Part shown: positions 26,485 through 39,130 of the stretch, piece after piece
Numbering within the stretch: the first letter of the stretch is position 1
How the letters are laid out: each line of letters begins with the position of its first letter
NCBI GenBank assembly: GCA_016946835.1
Contig: JACVTC010000145.1
Coordinates: forward strand, 335,001-399,000
Length of the DNA: 64,000 nucleotides
Source of the DNA: Neocallimastix lanati (nom. inval.)
Taxonomy: Eukaryota > Neocallimastigomycota > Neocallimastigomycetes > Neocallimastigales > Neocallimastigaceae
Direction of reading: 5' to 3'
The notes under the pieces: model-generated
Database searches by the model: none
What the model was told of the DNA's origin: nothing
What the model saw: only the letters and a program-made list of their open reading frames with translations
Program-made: the position numbers and the translations under genes

Positions 26485-27816
26485 TTATTCATTATCAGCA
26501 GAATCTTCATTATCACTTACTTCAGTAACTTCACTATCATCAACAATAACTTCAGCATTTTCTTCATCACTGTTAATATCAACATTTTCTTCATCACTAA
26601 CAACATCATTATCATCGTGATTAATGAAAAGTTCAAGATCAACAGAGTTACCAATAGCTGCGTGACCTAAGTAGTTTGGATGAAGACCATCACCATCACA
26701 TAAATCAGCGTTGAAGACCATTGGATCATTTGGATCAGCAACAACAGATGCAAAATCAATAATGGCATCAAAACCACCTTCACTAGCTGGAGTATTTAAA
26801 ATCCATTCATTAACAGCTTCCTTAATTTCATTGAATTCTTCAGTCCAGTTATCGTTTGACTTGAATGGAAGAATTGGACTACCGTAAGTGATGATACCAC
26901 GTTCATGGTTTCTCTTGATAAGTTCTTGGAAAGCTTCAATAAGAATTGGAGCAGTCTTACCACTGTAAACAATATCATTAACACCGTATAAAACAATCAT
27001 GTATTTAACATTAACTTGTTCAGCAACATCCTTTTGATATCTACCTAAACCAGTTGGCCACTTAGCAGAGTTTGGACCATGTAAACTACTACCACCAATA
27101 CCATGATTTAAGACAGCAATATGTTGAGTAGCTGGGTTACTTTGTAACTTTTCAGAAAAAATATCTGGCCATCTGTTTTGCTTATCATTAGTGGAACCTC
27201 TACCATCAGTAATAGAATCTCCATAACAGATAACAGCTTCAGTTTTCTTTTCATTGTCAACAACATCAATAGCAGAAATGGTGTACCAACGAACAAACTT
27301 GTGAGCATCACTGAAAGTTTCCTTACTGACAGCATTACCTAATTCAATGAAAGAATTAGTTCTGGCACCAGCGTGACCAGTAAATTCAGCTGGAATCTTA
27401 CCATAATTGATAGTAATAGCAACTTCATCTAAAGTAGAAAGAGAGAATGGAATAGTATCAGAGATAATATCACCATAAGCTGGTATTGAAACACTGGATT
27501 GACCATTGAAAGTAATTTCAGTATCAGTATCAACAATAATACTACCAGTACCTTGACCAGCAGACTTGGCAACGTGAACAGATTGTAATTCTAATTCTTC
27601 ACTACCATAAATGTTAGAAAAGTGGAATCTTAATTGTTCACCTGGAATACTGACTCTGACAATTTGACGTAAAGAATTACCTTGTAAATCAATATCTGGC
27701 AATTCACCATTCCAGTATTGAGAAGCAGCCCAAGTACCAGTATAAGATACTTCATCAGATGCAAAGACTGCATTAATTAAAATAAGACATAATGCTGATA
27801 TTAAAAAAAATTTCAT
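26485..27816 (-). CDS. secreted SGNH/GDSL esterase with acidic tail
   Basis: 443 residues. A signal peptide (about 1-19) is followed by an N-terminal beta-rich region (about 24-185) as found in bacterial two-domain GDSL esterases. The SGNH hydrolase core (about 193-395) shows block I CYGDSITDG (Ser201), block II HGIGGSS (about 238-244), block III LYGVND (Asn280) and block V DGDGLHPNYLGH (Asp376, His379), so all catalytic and oxyanion residues are present. Such enzymes deacetylate sugars or hydrolyse small esters; the substrate here is unknown. Because of its neighbours, an acetyl group on hemicellulose is a reasonable guess. The last 45 residues form an Asp/Glu/Ser/Val-rich tail (SDEEN repeated) with no dockerin. 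A bacterial origin by gene transfer is possible because the architecture is typical of rumen bacteria. No intron is visible. Start context AAAAATGAAATT. Confidence 0.9.
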   Translation of the reverse strand: MKFFLISALCLILINAVFASDEVSYTGTWAASQYWNGELPDIDLQGNSLRQIVRVSIPGEQLRFHFSNIYGSEELELQSVHVAKSAGQGTGSIIVDTDTEITFNGQSSVSIPAYGDIISDTIPFSLSTLDEVAITINYGKIPAEFTGHAGARTNSFIELGNAVSKETFSDAHKFVRWYTISAIDVVDNEKKTEAVICYGDSITDGRGSTNDKQNRWPDIFSEKLQSNPATQHIAVLNHGIGGSSLHGPNSAKWPTGLGRYQKDVAEQVNVKYMIVLYGVNDIVYSGKTAPILIEAFQELIKRNHERGIITYGSPILPFKSNDNWTEEFNEIKEAVNEWILNTPASEGGFDAIIDFASVVADPNDPMVFNADLCDGDGLHPNYLGHAAIGNSVDLELFINHDDNDVVSDEENVDINSDEENAEVIVDDSEVTEVSDNEDSADNE

Positions 27817-29100
27817 TTTTATTTTTATTTTTATTTTTTTTTTTTTTTTTTTACTTTTTTTTTTTATTCTAAATTTTTTTTTAGATTTATATTTTATTCT
27901 ATATTTAATTTTCTACTTAACTATTTTACATAAATAATATATTTTTTTCAAAAAAATATATAATTTATTTTGTTATTGATTAAAAAAAAAGGAAAATAAA
28001 AGATTATTTATATTTTCAAATAATATAATAATTAAAATATATATATCTATATATATATTAAATTACTTTACTGTTTTAAAATAATATTAGATTAATAGAA
28101 TTGTTTTAATTTTCTTTTCTTTTCTTTTTTCTTTTTCCATATTTATTCTTTCTTTTTCTTTTTTTAGTATAATATTGAATTAATATTCTTTTTTTTTTTT
28201 TTTTTTTTTTTAATTAAATAATTAAATAACTAAGTAAATTTTTAAATATGGATATAAAATTAATTTATTATTTAATAAAGTTTAATACTTTCCAGTTATT
28301 GTTATAAAACAATATTTTAAATTAAAAAATTTTATTTATTACTATTCTTATTAATATATTTAAGATTTATATTTACTTTTAAGGAAATAAGGAAATATAA
28401 TATATAACTAATAAAATTAATGGAAAAAAAAAAATAATAATAATAATTATTTAGTCACCCATTTATTTTTTTTTTTTAAAAAAAAAAAAATTAATTTATA
28501 TTTAAATAAATTTTATTATATATAAAAAAATAATGTAAAAAAAAAAAAATTAATTTATATTTAAATAAATTTTATTATATATAAAAAAATAATGAAAAAA
28601 AAAAAAATTAATTTATATTTAAATAAATTTTATTATATATAAAAAAATAAAATAAAGCTTTATAATATTTTTTATATTAACGGTATATGCAATTACAAAC
28701 ATTATTTATTATAGTAATATTTTTATTTATAAGATTCAAATTTTTATTACTTTAATTTATTTTAACAATTTTTATTTATTTATTTATTATTTATTTATTA
28801 TTTATATATATTATTTATATATTATTTATTTATTATTTATTTATTATTTATTTATTTTATTTTTTATATTTCAAAAGAATTTGAAAATAAATAATTCTTT
28901 CTATTTTTTCTTTATTATTTTTTCATTTATACAAATTTATATATATAATATTATTAACATTGGTTATTTTTTTTTTATTAATTATATTAAGAATTCTAAT
29001 AATTAATATAATTCTTTGAATTCTTTATAATATATATATATATGTATATATATATATTTATCTATTAAATAGTACTTTTTTTTTTTTTTTATGACAATAT
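27817..29100. other. intergenic region between esterase and GH115
   Basis: AT-rich and non-coding. Its right half forms the 3' flank of the GH115 gene and its left edge the promoter side of the esterase gene, which has poly-T-rich DNA next to its start. The tandem repeat at 28491-28650 is the only structured part. Confidence 0.7.
28491..28650. repeat. three tandem copies of a 58-59 bp unit
   Basis: Copies start at 28491, 28550 and 28608. Each contains TTAATTTATATTTAAATAAA, then TTTTATTATATATAAAAAAAT, and is separated from the next by a poly-A run. The copies are nearly identical. Confidence 0.9.
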
Positions 29101-32100
29101 TTAATTGTCAATAAGAGTACTTTCAGCTGGACTACCGTAAACATTAGCTAATTTACCCTTGAAAAGAGTCATTCTAATTAAAGCAATGTTTGGATCACAT
29201 TGATAGTAACGAATAGTATGGACACCTTCATCAAGAGTAATGTCGTTCTTGAAACTTCTTCTGCTGTTGTTTTCGATATCAGAGGCCCAAGTACCTTGCT
29301 TCCAAGTACCAGCTAAATAATCTGGTACAAGAGTATTAATAATGTCGATTTCTCCATCATCAATGCTAATACCATATCTTAATTTTTCTTCACCATAGAT
29401 AAGGTTACTTGTTGGGTTAAATTGACTTTCTAAGTTGTAAGTACCATTAGCTGGAACGTAAACCTTGTATTCAACATATGGGGCGTCCTTTAAATCTTCA
29501 ACAGTTTCATAGGTAATAGTTGAACTAGTAGTTCTGATGGTGCTCAAGTATTTACCATTATCTGGAATAACAATCATCTTGTTGTCAACAACCTTACCTT
29601 GGTTATCGGTACCCTTACCGTCAACCTTCTTACTGTAGTTAGCAACATCAATAGTAGCATAATCATGAGTCATAACGTAAGTCTTGGATTCTAACTTAGC
29701 AGCATCAATAACTTTAGCCTCTACATTGACCTTAACAGTTTGTTCACCTGAAGTAAGAACAATAACTCCTTCAGTATCTTCCTTAACCTTACTCCAATCA
29801 ATGGAAACCTTAAGAACTTGTTCTTCAGTAACTTTACCAGTAGTATCAGAAAGTTTAATCCATTCATCAGCCTTAGCTTCGAATTTATAGGCACCACCCT
29901 TAGTAAGAAGTTGAATTTCAAAGGTTTCATCACTAACGCTGTTGAAGGTTGGTAATTTTGCTTCATCAGCAGTGTAAACAGTATTGAAACTGTTGGTAAT
30001 ATCTTCAACTAAAACTTCCATTTCAGAAGAATTTTCATCAGCTTCAACAGTCATTAAATCTGGAAGTTTACCACTGTCACGGTCCCAAGCTTGAAGACCA
30101 ATATGATAGTTCTGACCACAAGAAATCATACCACTCCACTTTTTACCAGATTCAACAACACCTGGCATCTTTTCATTGTAACCATCGAATAATTCATTAT
30201 CAAGATCAATAGCTTCTTGGCATAACTTAGCATACTTGTTAGCAACAGTAAGACCGAGTTTAGCGTATTTATTGTTTAAGGCAGCGTAAATTTGAATCTT
30301 TAATACATTTGGAACAGCCATAGCTGGGTAGTAGACAAGTTGGTAGAAGTCAGCCTTTAATTCATCTGGAACTTCTTCCCATAAAGCTTCAGTTCGCTTC
30401 ATAATATCATCACATTCAGCAAGAATGTTGAGAGCTTCATTATAGTTATCAATACTGTACATATCAGAACAGGTATCTGCAGTGTTATATAAGACATGTT
30501 CAACAACACGCTTGGTTTCAAGATCAAGGTATCTGTCAATGAGATAGGCAGCTTCATCGCATTGTTCGTCAGTTAAACCACGACCATCCTTTCTACTAAA
30601 TTGTTGTTTAGCCCAATTCTTCTTATATTCATCAAGTCTCTTTTCACCTTCGATACCAAGATATTCATAATCATAGGCAAGATCAAGGAAGTAAGAAATG
30701 TTGATTTCCATTGGCTTTAAATCACCAACATTGGCAATCCAAACACCTTCAATTCCATAGTCGTAAGCAATAGACATTTGGTCCCAAATAGTAGAGATTT
30801 GAGTATTTTGAACCCATGTATAAGACTTTGGAGCACCAACATAATCAAAGTGGTAGTACATACCAGAACCAGCAATTTGCTTTTGTTGTTCAAGAGTTGG
30901 AAGAGTTCTCATATATGCCCAATTATCATCACAGAACATGGCGTAGGTATCCTTCATACAATCCTTGTTGTATAATTCACCAGCATACCAAGCATCTTCA
31001 ACTTCTTTGTAAATAACTAATTGAGTTGGGTTAGTATCATTATGGGCCTTAAGAATACCTTTTTGAGTGTTAATAATGTAGTTTAATAAGTCAGCATATC
31101 TTGGTGGATCATCGGCAGCTGGAAGAGTAGAGTCATCTTCACCACGCATACCAACAGTACAAATATTTTCAAAGTCTCTGTTTCTTGAAACACCACCATC
31201 CCAAAATTCTTCAATTTCTTGGTTAACTTCTGGATGATAATTTTCTTGACCTGGGATGTTGTAAAGATTCCAAGCTTGACCTGAAGTGTATGGTAAATCG
31301 TTACGATAGTTACGACCCCATTCCTTACCAGCACGGTAAAGAGGTTCGTGGTGAGAGGTACCCATAACAATACCATATTTATCAGCAAGCTTAGCATTAG
31401 CAAGAGTATCACCTTCTCCATCAGCACTAAAAACATCATCCCACATTGATGGCCAGAGGTAGTTAGCCTTTAAACGAATTAAAAGTTCGAAAACTTGACG
31501 GTAAAAGTATTGATTTCTGCCTCCATATCTTTTGTTAGTCCAAGTAGTAAGTGATGGAGCTTCATCATTAAGGAATATACCACGATATTTAATAGATGGT
31601 TCCTTGGAAATGATATTACAATCCTCACCTGGAAGAGTAACATCAGATTGAACAGCTGGTAAAACATCACTCCACCAGACCCATGGAGAAACGCCCATCA
31701 TTTCAGAGACGTGCATCATACCATAAAGAGTACCACGTTTGTCACTACCAACAATAACGAGAGCTTCCTCAACTCCTTCAATTGGGGCCTTAACAACTTG
31801 CATTTGATATCTTTCCCAACGACCATTAATATTATCTATATTAATCTTTCCTTCCTTGACAAGTTGATTGATAACATCATTACCCTTTTCACCAAAGGTA
31901 CCAGCAATAATAGCCTTCTTTGAAATATCTTCAACCTTAGTTACAATTTTTAAACCATTATCACTTTCAGTGGCATTGCCTTCTTTATCAACTTCATCAC
32001 CAATAACTCTTGCAACATCAGATTTAAGAGCTTGAGCAATGAGACTAATACCATCATATTCAGATTCCCTTTCATCAATGTAAAGGGTAACTAAAACCTT

Positions 32101-32547
32101 AGAATCTTTAATTAATTCAAAATCTACTGGAGTTAAATTAATCTTTTGGGCGACCTTTTGATCTTTTTCAGGTTTAACTTGATCATCTGGATTAGCTGGA
32201 TTAGTTGAATTAGTTGGATTAACTGGATCTTCTGGATTAGCTGGATTAGTTGAATTAGTTGGATTAGTTGGATTTACTGGATCGACTGGATTAGCTGGGT
32301 CTTCAATACCTTGAGAAATTTGTTCGTCATCAGATTTTTCAATATCGTCTTCAATATCAGATTTAACGACAATTTCTTCTTCTTCATCTGAATCATTTAA
32401 ATATTGTTTGGTATCAACAGGTTTAACATAACAAACCTTTTTTGGAGTAGCTTTAGTAACTTCAACCTCATTTGGAAGAGTTTTAGCAGATGTATATTGA
32501 CATTCAAAAAGAAGTGCTAATAAAGCCAAAGTATTAATGAATTTCAT
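29101..32547 (-). CDS. secreted GH115 xylan alpha-glucuronidase
   Basis: 1148 residues in one exon. GH115 enzymes remove (4-O-methyl)glucuronic acid from internal and terminal xylose of glucuronoxylan. A signal peptide (about 1-21) is followed by an acidic stretch (EEEE, SDDE) and a repeated PVNPTNPTNSTNPANP-type linker at about 83-125. The catalytic part follows, with family-typical segments KYRGIFLNDEAPSL (320-333), YGGRNQYFYRQVFELL, KANYLWPSMWDDVF (360-373) and GIVMGTSHHEPLYR (392-405), a long helical middle region, and a C-terminal beta region of the GH115 C-terminal type (EYKVYVPANGTYNLE, GVHTIRYYQCDP). There is no dockerin or CBM, so it is probably freely secreted. Length is as expected for GH115 plus the added N-terminal linker. 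The gene lies 1.3 kb from the SGNH esterase on the same strand. Start context AAAAATGAAATT. Confidence 0.95.
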   Translation of the reverse strand: MKFINTLALLALLFECQYTSAKTLPNEVEVTKATPKKVCYVKPVDTKQYLNDSDEEEEIVVKSDIEDDIEKSDDEQISQGIEDPANPVDPVNPTNPTNSTNPANPEDPVNPTNSTNPANPDDQVKPEKDQKVAQKINLTPVDFELIKDSKVLVTLYIDERESEYDGISLIAQALKSDVARVIGDEVDKEGNATESDNGLKIVTKVEDISKKAIIAGTFGEKGNDVINQLVKEGKINIDNINGRWERYQMQVVKAPIEGVEEALVIVGSDKRGTLYGMMHVSEMMGVSPWVWWSDVLPAVQSDVTLPGEDCNIISKEPSIKYRGIFLNDEAPSLTTWTNKRYGGRNQYFYRQVFELLIRLKANYLWPSMWDDVFSADGEGDTLANAKLADKYGIVMGTSHHEPLYRAGKEWGRNYRNDLPYTSGQAWNLYNIPGQENYHPEVNQEIEEFWDGGVSRNRDFENICTVGMRGEDDSTLPAADDPPRYADLLNYIINTQKGILKAHNDTNPTQLVIYKEVEDAWYAGELYNKDCMKDTYAMFCDDNWAYMRTLPTLEQQKQIAGSGMYYHFDYVGAPKSYTWVQNTQISTIWDQMSIAYDYGIEGVWIANVGDLKPMEINISYFLDLAYDYEYLGIEGEKRLDEYKKNWAKQQFSRKDGRGLTDEQCDEAAYLIDRYLDLETKRVVEHVLYNTADTCSDMYSIDNYNEALNILAECDDIMKRTEALWEEVPDELKADFYQLVYYPAMAVPNVLKIQIYAALNNKYAKLGLTVANKYAKLCQEAIDLDNELFDGYNEKMPGVVESGKKWSGMISCGQNYHIGLQAWDRDSGKLPDLMTVEADENSSEMEVLVEDITNSFNTVYTADEAKLPTFNSVSDETFEIQLLTKGGAYKFEAKADEWIKLSDTTGKVTEEQVLKVSIDWSKVKEDTEGVIVLTSGEQTVKVNVEAKVIDAAKLESKTYVMTHDYATIDVANYSKKVDGKGTDNQGKVVDNKMIVIPDNGKYLSTIRTTSSTITYETVEDLKDAPYVEYKVYVPANGTYNLESQFNPTSNLIYGEEKLRYGISIDDGEIDIINTLVPDYLAGTWKQGTWASDIENNSRRSFKNDITLDEGVHTIRYYQCDPNIALIRMTLFKGKLANVYGSPAESTLIDN

Positions 32548-35500
32548 TTTTACTTTTTAATTTAATTTAATTTTTTTTATTTGTATTTTTAATTTATTTT
32601 TAATATTTTATCTATATTTATTCTTTTATATATATATATTTATCATTCAATAAACAATAATAAAAATTCAATTAATATTATAGAAATATAGAAATTTATT
32701 TTTTTATATTTCTTTTTTTTTTTTTTTTTCTTTTTTGGTTTTGTTATTTTAAAAAGAAGAATAAAAATTTCTTTATATATAAAAATTTTTTTCTTCTTGA
32801 TTTAATAATATTTATTATTATTTTAAAAAATATTTATTATTTAGTATGCATAATTTATAAATTCATCATATATGGTAAGTATTAATAAACTTTATTTATT
32901 AATAAAATTTTAAATTTAAAATTAATTTTTTTTTTTAATATATATATTGTTTTATATATTTAAATATATTTATAAACTATTTTAAATATAAAAATATTAA
33001 ATAAAACAATATCCAATTATTTATATATGTATAGTTTTTTTATTCCTTTTTTTTTCCATTTTAAAAAAAACAATATTCAAATATATTATTATTATAAAAT
33101 ATTTATATTAAATAAAGTTAATATATAATAAAAATGAAAAATTTTTTTATTATCTTATTATTTAGTATATTATTATCAATTTAAATTTATTTTATTTTTT
33201 TAATTTATTTTATTTATTTGTTTTTTAATTATAAATATTACTCATAATTCATAATTTCTCACAAAAAAAAAAAAAAAGTTAATAAAATAAAAAATAATAA
33301 TAATATATTATATTAACCTATAGATATAATAAAAAATAGGAAATAAGGAAAAATAAATAAAGGATTTTTTTTTTTATTATTATTATAGTATAAATAAAAT
33401 TTATGAAATATTTTTTGTTTTATTTTATTATATATATATATATATATTTTTTTACATATATATTATATAAGTAATTGTTTTATTTATGAAATTTTTTTAT
33501 AAAATATTTCGAGAAAATTTCAATGAATTAAATTATGAAAAGAAAATAAAAAATAACTTCTAATGATTTTATAAATAATTCTAGCCTTTAATAAAACACA
33601 ACTTTAAAGTGATCCATTTAACTTAAAAGAAGTATTTCCCTATAATTTTTAATGTTTTAAATTATTGTTATTTTTCAAAAAAGAATATATTAAAAAAAAT
33701 TAGAATATGTAATCCAATATAAGATTGCATTAAAATTGATTTTTATAAAAATAAAAATAATATATATTTTGAGTATAAAATATTACATATTATAATATAA
33801 AATGTAATATAAATCCAAAAAAAATTTTTTTTTTTATAGAATTCGAATAAAAATGTTAATAATATCTTTTTAAACACAAAAAAAAAATAATAATATTCAT
33901 TAAAATTATTTATTTATTAGGTAATTCATTTTATTAAAAAGGAATACTTCTCTACGATACCTAAAACTTTGAATTTTTGATATGTTTTATTTCTAAAATA
34001 TAATAACAAATTAGAAAATATAATCCAATATACAAATTCCATATTATTTTTTTATAGCAATAAAAATAATTATTTATTTTGAATACTAAATATAATATAT
34101 TATTTATTATATACAATATGAAACATAAATTCATTAACCTTTTTTTTTTTTTTTTTTTTAAAGAAATCCAATTCAAATGTTGATAATTTCTATTTTAGCA
34201 TATAAAAGCTTTTAATATTTAAAATAAATCGAACTATTTAATATATAATTAATATACCCTAAAATGTAATATTAATAAAAATATCAAATTTCTAATAATA
34301 TTTCTATTATTGTTTATTATAAACAAGCCATTCTAATTCTTAAAATAATTTATTAATAATATTATATACTCTTATAAATAAATAATTTTAATATTATATA
34401 ATATTACTTCATACATTTAGTATGAAATCATTATAAATTTAATAGGTTTAATCATAATTGATAATCTATTATTTATTAAACAAAAATAACAAAAAAAAAT
34501 TTAACCTTTAATAAAAATAAAAAAATATATAAAAAAAAAAACTCTATTTACTATAAAAAATATTAATATTTTTTTTTAATTTAAAGAAAGTTATTACTAT
34601 TATATTTATATTAATATTTAAATGTATATATTATAAGATATATATTTATAATTAAATATTTATTATATTATTATATTTATTTTTATATTAATATATTATT
34701 AAAAATTATTGTCCCTTATAATTATTTATTATATTTAAATTTATATTAATATATATTCGTCCCTTATATTTTTAATTTACTTTTTTATATTAATACATAT
34801 CAATATTATCCAATATTTTAATATATTTTTAATTTTTAAAATTATGGGACAAAGTTGTAAAATATATAATAAACTTTAAATAATAATAATATATATGAAA
34901 AGTGAATTATATTTTTTTTTACATATAAAAACAAATATATTATTATATATTAAATTTTCTTAGTTTTTTTTTTTTTTAAAAAAAAAAAGTATTTATATGT
35001 ATATATTAATATTTTAATTTATCCATCAAAAATTATTCAAAGAAAAAAATAATTACATACTTAATAATATTAAATATGTAAAATAATTATAATTAATATT
35101 AAATAGTTTAAAAAAATGTACATTTTAAATTATTTTATTTTATTATTAAAGTGATATGAAATGTTTTTTTCCTTTTTTTTTTTTTGTTATGTTTTTATTA
35201 ATCACAATTAAAACTCTTTATACTAATAATTTAAAGAAAAAAATTTTTTTTTTTTTTTTTTTGCGTATGTGTAAATTTTTTAATACAAAATAATAAATAT
35301 TTATATTAATTAAAAATACTTAATAAATTATTGTCACCCAAAATATGATTAATAATTTTATTTATTTTTAATAAAAAGGAAATATTTCCTTTTTTTTTTA
35401 TTTGATTTTTTATTAAGAGGTCAAATTTAAAATTTAAATAAAAATAAAATTTATTACTAATTTGTTGCCATAATATTTTATTGGCGATGGTTTATAAATA

Positions 35501-36318
35501 TTTTTACTATTTCATTTATAATAAAAATAATACATATTCATGTAAATATCATTTCTACTTTATAATTAAATTTATAAATATAGTAAAGTTACTATAGATT
35601 TTGACAATATATAATAAGAAATATAAGAAAAATATTTTATAATTATTTTATTTTATTTTATTTTTTTTTTATTTTATTTTATTTTATTTAATTTTATTTT
35701 ATTTTATTTTTTTTTTTTTATTTTATGTTATTTTATTTAATTTTATTTTATTTTATATTTTTTTTTATATAATATATTTTATTAATTTGTTTATTGTTTT
35801 TTTTTTCTTAATTTAAAATATTAATTAAAATATTACTCTTGCCATACTAAATCTTTTAATCATATTTTCATATTTAATATAAAATTAATATTTTATATTT
35901 ATATATTATGAATTATATTTTTGAATTAATTATGTCCAATTAATTATTGTTTATATTGTTAATTTTACTATTTTATTTTTGAATCTTATCTCTTAGTCAT
36001 ACTTGATTATTGTTTAAATTGTTATTTTATTATTTTATTATTTTAATATTATCTGTTAGTCATACTAATTCAACTATAAAATTATATAAATACTTAATGG
36101 AAAATGATGAAAAGTCTCTTTTTCACTTAAAAGTTTTTCATTGTACATAATATTAATTTTAGAGTAATAAAGATGTGTATATTAAATAATATAATAAATA
36201 ATATAAATTATTATTAAATTAAAAAGAAATAAAAAATTTTGTAAAAAATTTATTTATATTTTTTAGGAAAATATGATTAAAGAAAAAGAAGAAAAAAAGT
36301 TTCATCTTTTTTTTTAAA

Positions 36319-36349
<31 letters not shown>

Positions 36350-37635
36350 ATTATATATATCTGTAAATTAATTGATTAATATATAAACTATTAATTTATT
36401 CATTAAAAAAAAAAATACTTTAATATGTCTTATGTTGAATTTAAAGATATTCACAAAATAAATATCCACATATAACTAAAAAAAAAAAAAATAATAAAAT
36501 AAAAAATAATAATAAATAATAATAATAAATAATAATAATAATAAATAATAATAATTAAATTATTCTAGAAACTAAATTTAAATTAATAATAAATTCCAAA
36601 TTAAAAAATAAAAAATAAAAAATAAAAAAAAAAAAAAAGAAGAAGAAATAATGATACATTTATATTAATTATTTTTTTTTTATTTTTAATATTTAATATT
36701 ATTTAATATTAATATAAATAGATTATGATCAAAATTCTTGTTTTGAGGTATGACAACTATATGATAATTATACTTAAACTGGATTATAATGTTAAAAAAA
36801 ATTTTTTTTTTCTTTTTTTCTTAAAGAATTTATCATAATTGGATTATAATAAAAAAAAGTTTTTCTTTTTTCTTAAAGAATTTTATCATAATCAAGTTTA
36901 ATTTTATGATATAGAATGAAAGTTTAAATAATAATAAATTAAGATAAATATATTAAAGTCATAGAAAGTATAAAATTATTAAATAGTTAAACAGTAAAAA
37001 AAATTATATTAATATTATATTAATAAATTTATAATAATAACTTGTAAAATGTTAATTGTTTAGAAATGTTAAAATACTTTTAGTAAAAATTATTGTTTAT
37101 AGGAAATTACTTTAATTTAGATAATCAGTATAAATAGGAATATAAAATATTTATTTAATAAAATGTTACTGATTGTCCCGTAAAATTAGATAATAATAAA
37201 AAGAATGTTTAAAGGTTACTAATTAGCCCGTAAAATTAGAAAGTTTAGTAGAGGTTTACTAATTAACATTAAGAATTAGTATTATAATAAAGAATTAATC
37301 AAGCAAAAAGTTATACAATAAAATTTGTTTTTATTGAATGAATTTAATTATTCTCTTTTAAATATTTTTATTCAGTATATTAGATAAAGATGGGAAACAT
37401 TATAAACACCTTCTTTTATCATTTAGAAAAAATGAAATTTAATTACTAAAAAAAAAAAAAAAAGAAAAAAAAAAATAAAGTTTTTTTATCAAAATATTAA
37501 TTTCATATTATTTAACTTTGAAAATTTTAATTTAATTTGTTTTATTCTTATATTTAATCCATTCTATTCTGTTAAATTATAATAAAACCTAAAAAGTTTA
37601 TAATTTATTAATCAAATAAACATAATTAATCTTAA
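32548..37635. other. long gene-poor AT-rich region
   Basis: No convincing gene. Contents include AT-rich linkers, a diverged duplication at about 33690-34195, TTTTA pentamer runs at 35640-35770, a duplicated GGATTATAAT..TTCTTAAAGAATTT segment at 36778-36895, and three copies of a (G)GTTACTAATTAGCCCG-type segment near 37165-37262, the second and third followed by a TAAAATTAGA-like tail. Confidence 0.65.
33690..34195. repeat. two diverged copies of a segment of about 190 bp
   Basis: 33690-33880 and 34010-34195 share the order TTAGAA(T/A)AT, TAATCCAATATA, AATAAAAATAAT, TTTTGA(G/A)TA, a poly-T run and TTC(G)AAT...ATGTT(A/G)ATAAT. They are clearly related but many substitutions apart, so this is an old duplication. 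Confidence 0.5.
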
Positions 37636-38152
37636 CAAGAATCATTTATATCAAAAGAACAAACCTTAGAAGAATTATTTATATCAAAAGAACAAACCTT
37701 AGAAGAATTATTTATATCAAAAGAAAAAGACAATTTAATTTCTATAAATCGAATTTTTATGATGTATTTATTTTATAATCAAGAATTAGTAAAAAAAAAA
37801 AAAAAAAAAAAAAATCAAGACTACTTTCAATTCTGATATTGAAAATAGCCAAGAAATTTTGATTAATAATTCTAAAATTTTTTCTTTCTTTGAATCTAAT
37901 TTAGGATCTATTCTCTTCCTTTCGAATAAAAATGTCTATTTAGTAAATTATAATTAATGTTTTAGCTCAAAAGCTATTTCTAATAATATCCATGGTAATT
38001 TAAGCATAAATAGTTTTATTTTTGTTAAACCTAATTATAAAATTAGCCTTTATATTTCAATAATTTCCTGAAACAGAATTTAGTTAAAATGAATATTTGA
38101 AAATTTATTAAAAATAAAAAAATTTTATAATTATTTTTTTTTTTCATTTTTT

Positions 38153-38199
<47 letters not shown>

Positions 38200-38530
38200 C
38201 GAGGAATTTTATAAAATGTAAATTTATATTTTTTTTAAAAAAAAAAACTATAAAATAAATTTACAATTTTATAACCTTTCTATAAAAAATAATTTTATTT
38301 ATATATATTTTTAAAATTACTATTAAAAATATATATAAATATACATTTTTTTTTTATAGAATACATTAATCATAATTAGTAGCTAAAAGAATTAATAAAT
38401 GAATTTAGTAGTAATTATAAACCAATTTTTCATTATGGAAATAATGGAACATGACAACTATAATATCTTGATATTAAAAATATTAATACATTAAATATTC
38501 AACTATTAAATTTAAAAGCTCTATTAATAA
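37636..38530 (+). pseudogene. unidentified coding relic with 11-residue repeats
   Basis: I do not recognise it. Protein-like text appears in shifting frames: QESFISKEQTLEELFISKEQ with a threefold LEELFISKEQT repeat (33-bp tandem repeats at 37640-37733), then DNLISINRIFMMYLFYNQEL. After a 26-A run come FNSDIENSQEILINNSKIFS, FFESNLGSILFLSNKNVYLV and, about 300 bp further, LKELINEFSSNYKPIFHYGN and DIKNINTLNIQLLNLKALL. Codon content differs from the surrounding AT repeats. Stops and frame changes show it is broken. Confidence 0.45.
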
Positions 38531-38779
38531 TACTATTAAATATAACATTAAATAAAAAAAGTATTAAAATATGATATTGATTTATTAATATATAGATATT
38601 ATGTATATAACACACATGATTATAAATATTTTTTAAAAAAAAAATAATAATAAATGAAATAAAATTAAAATTAATATATAAAAAATATTGTGAATATTTT
38701 CATACACTATTTTTTTTTTTTTAATTAATATTATAATTTATTTTTTTTTATAATACAAATAATATATTATTATTTAATA

Positions 38780-39075
<296 letters not shown>

Positions 39076-39130
39076 ATTATCTTATATATCTTATATAGAC
39101 ATAAAAATTAATATATTATAAACACATATA

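Noticed and set aside
29684-31923. Several overlapping frames inside the GH115 gene
   Set aside because: Shadows of the 1148-residue frame in other phases; none has a recognisable motif.
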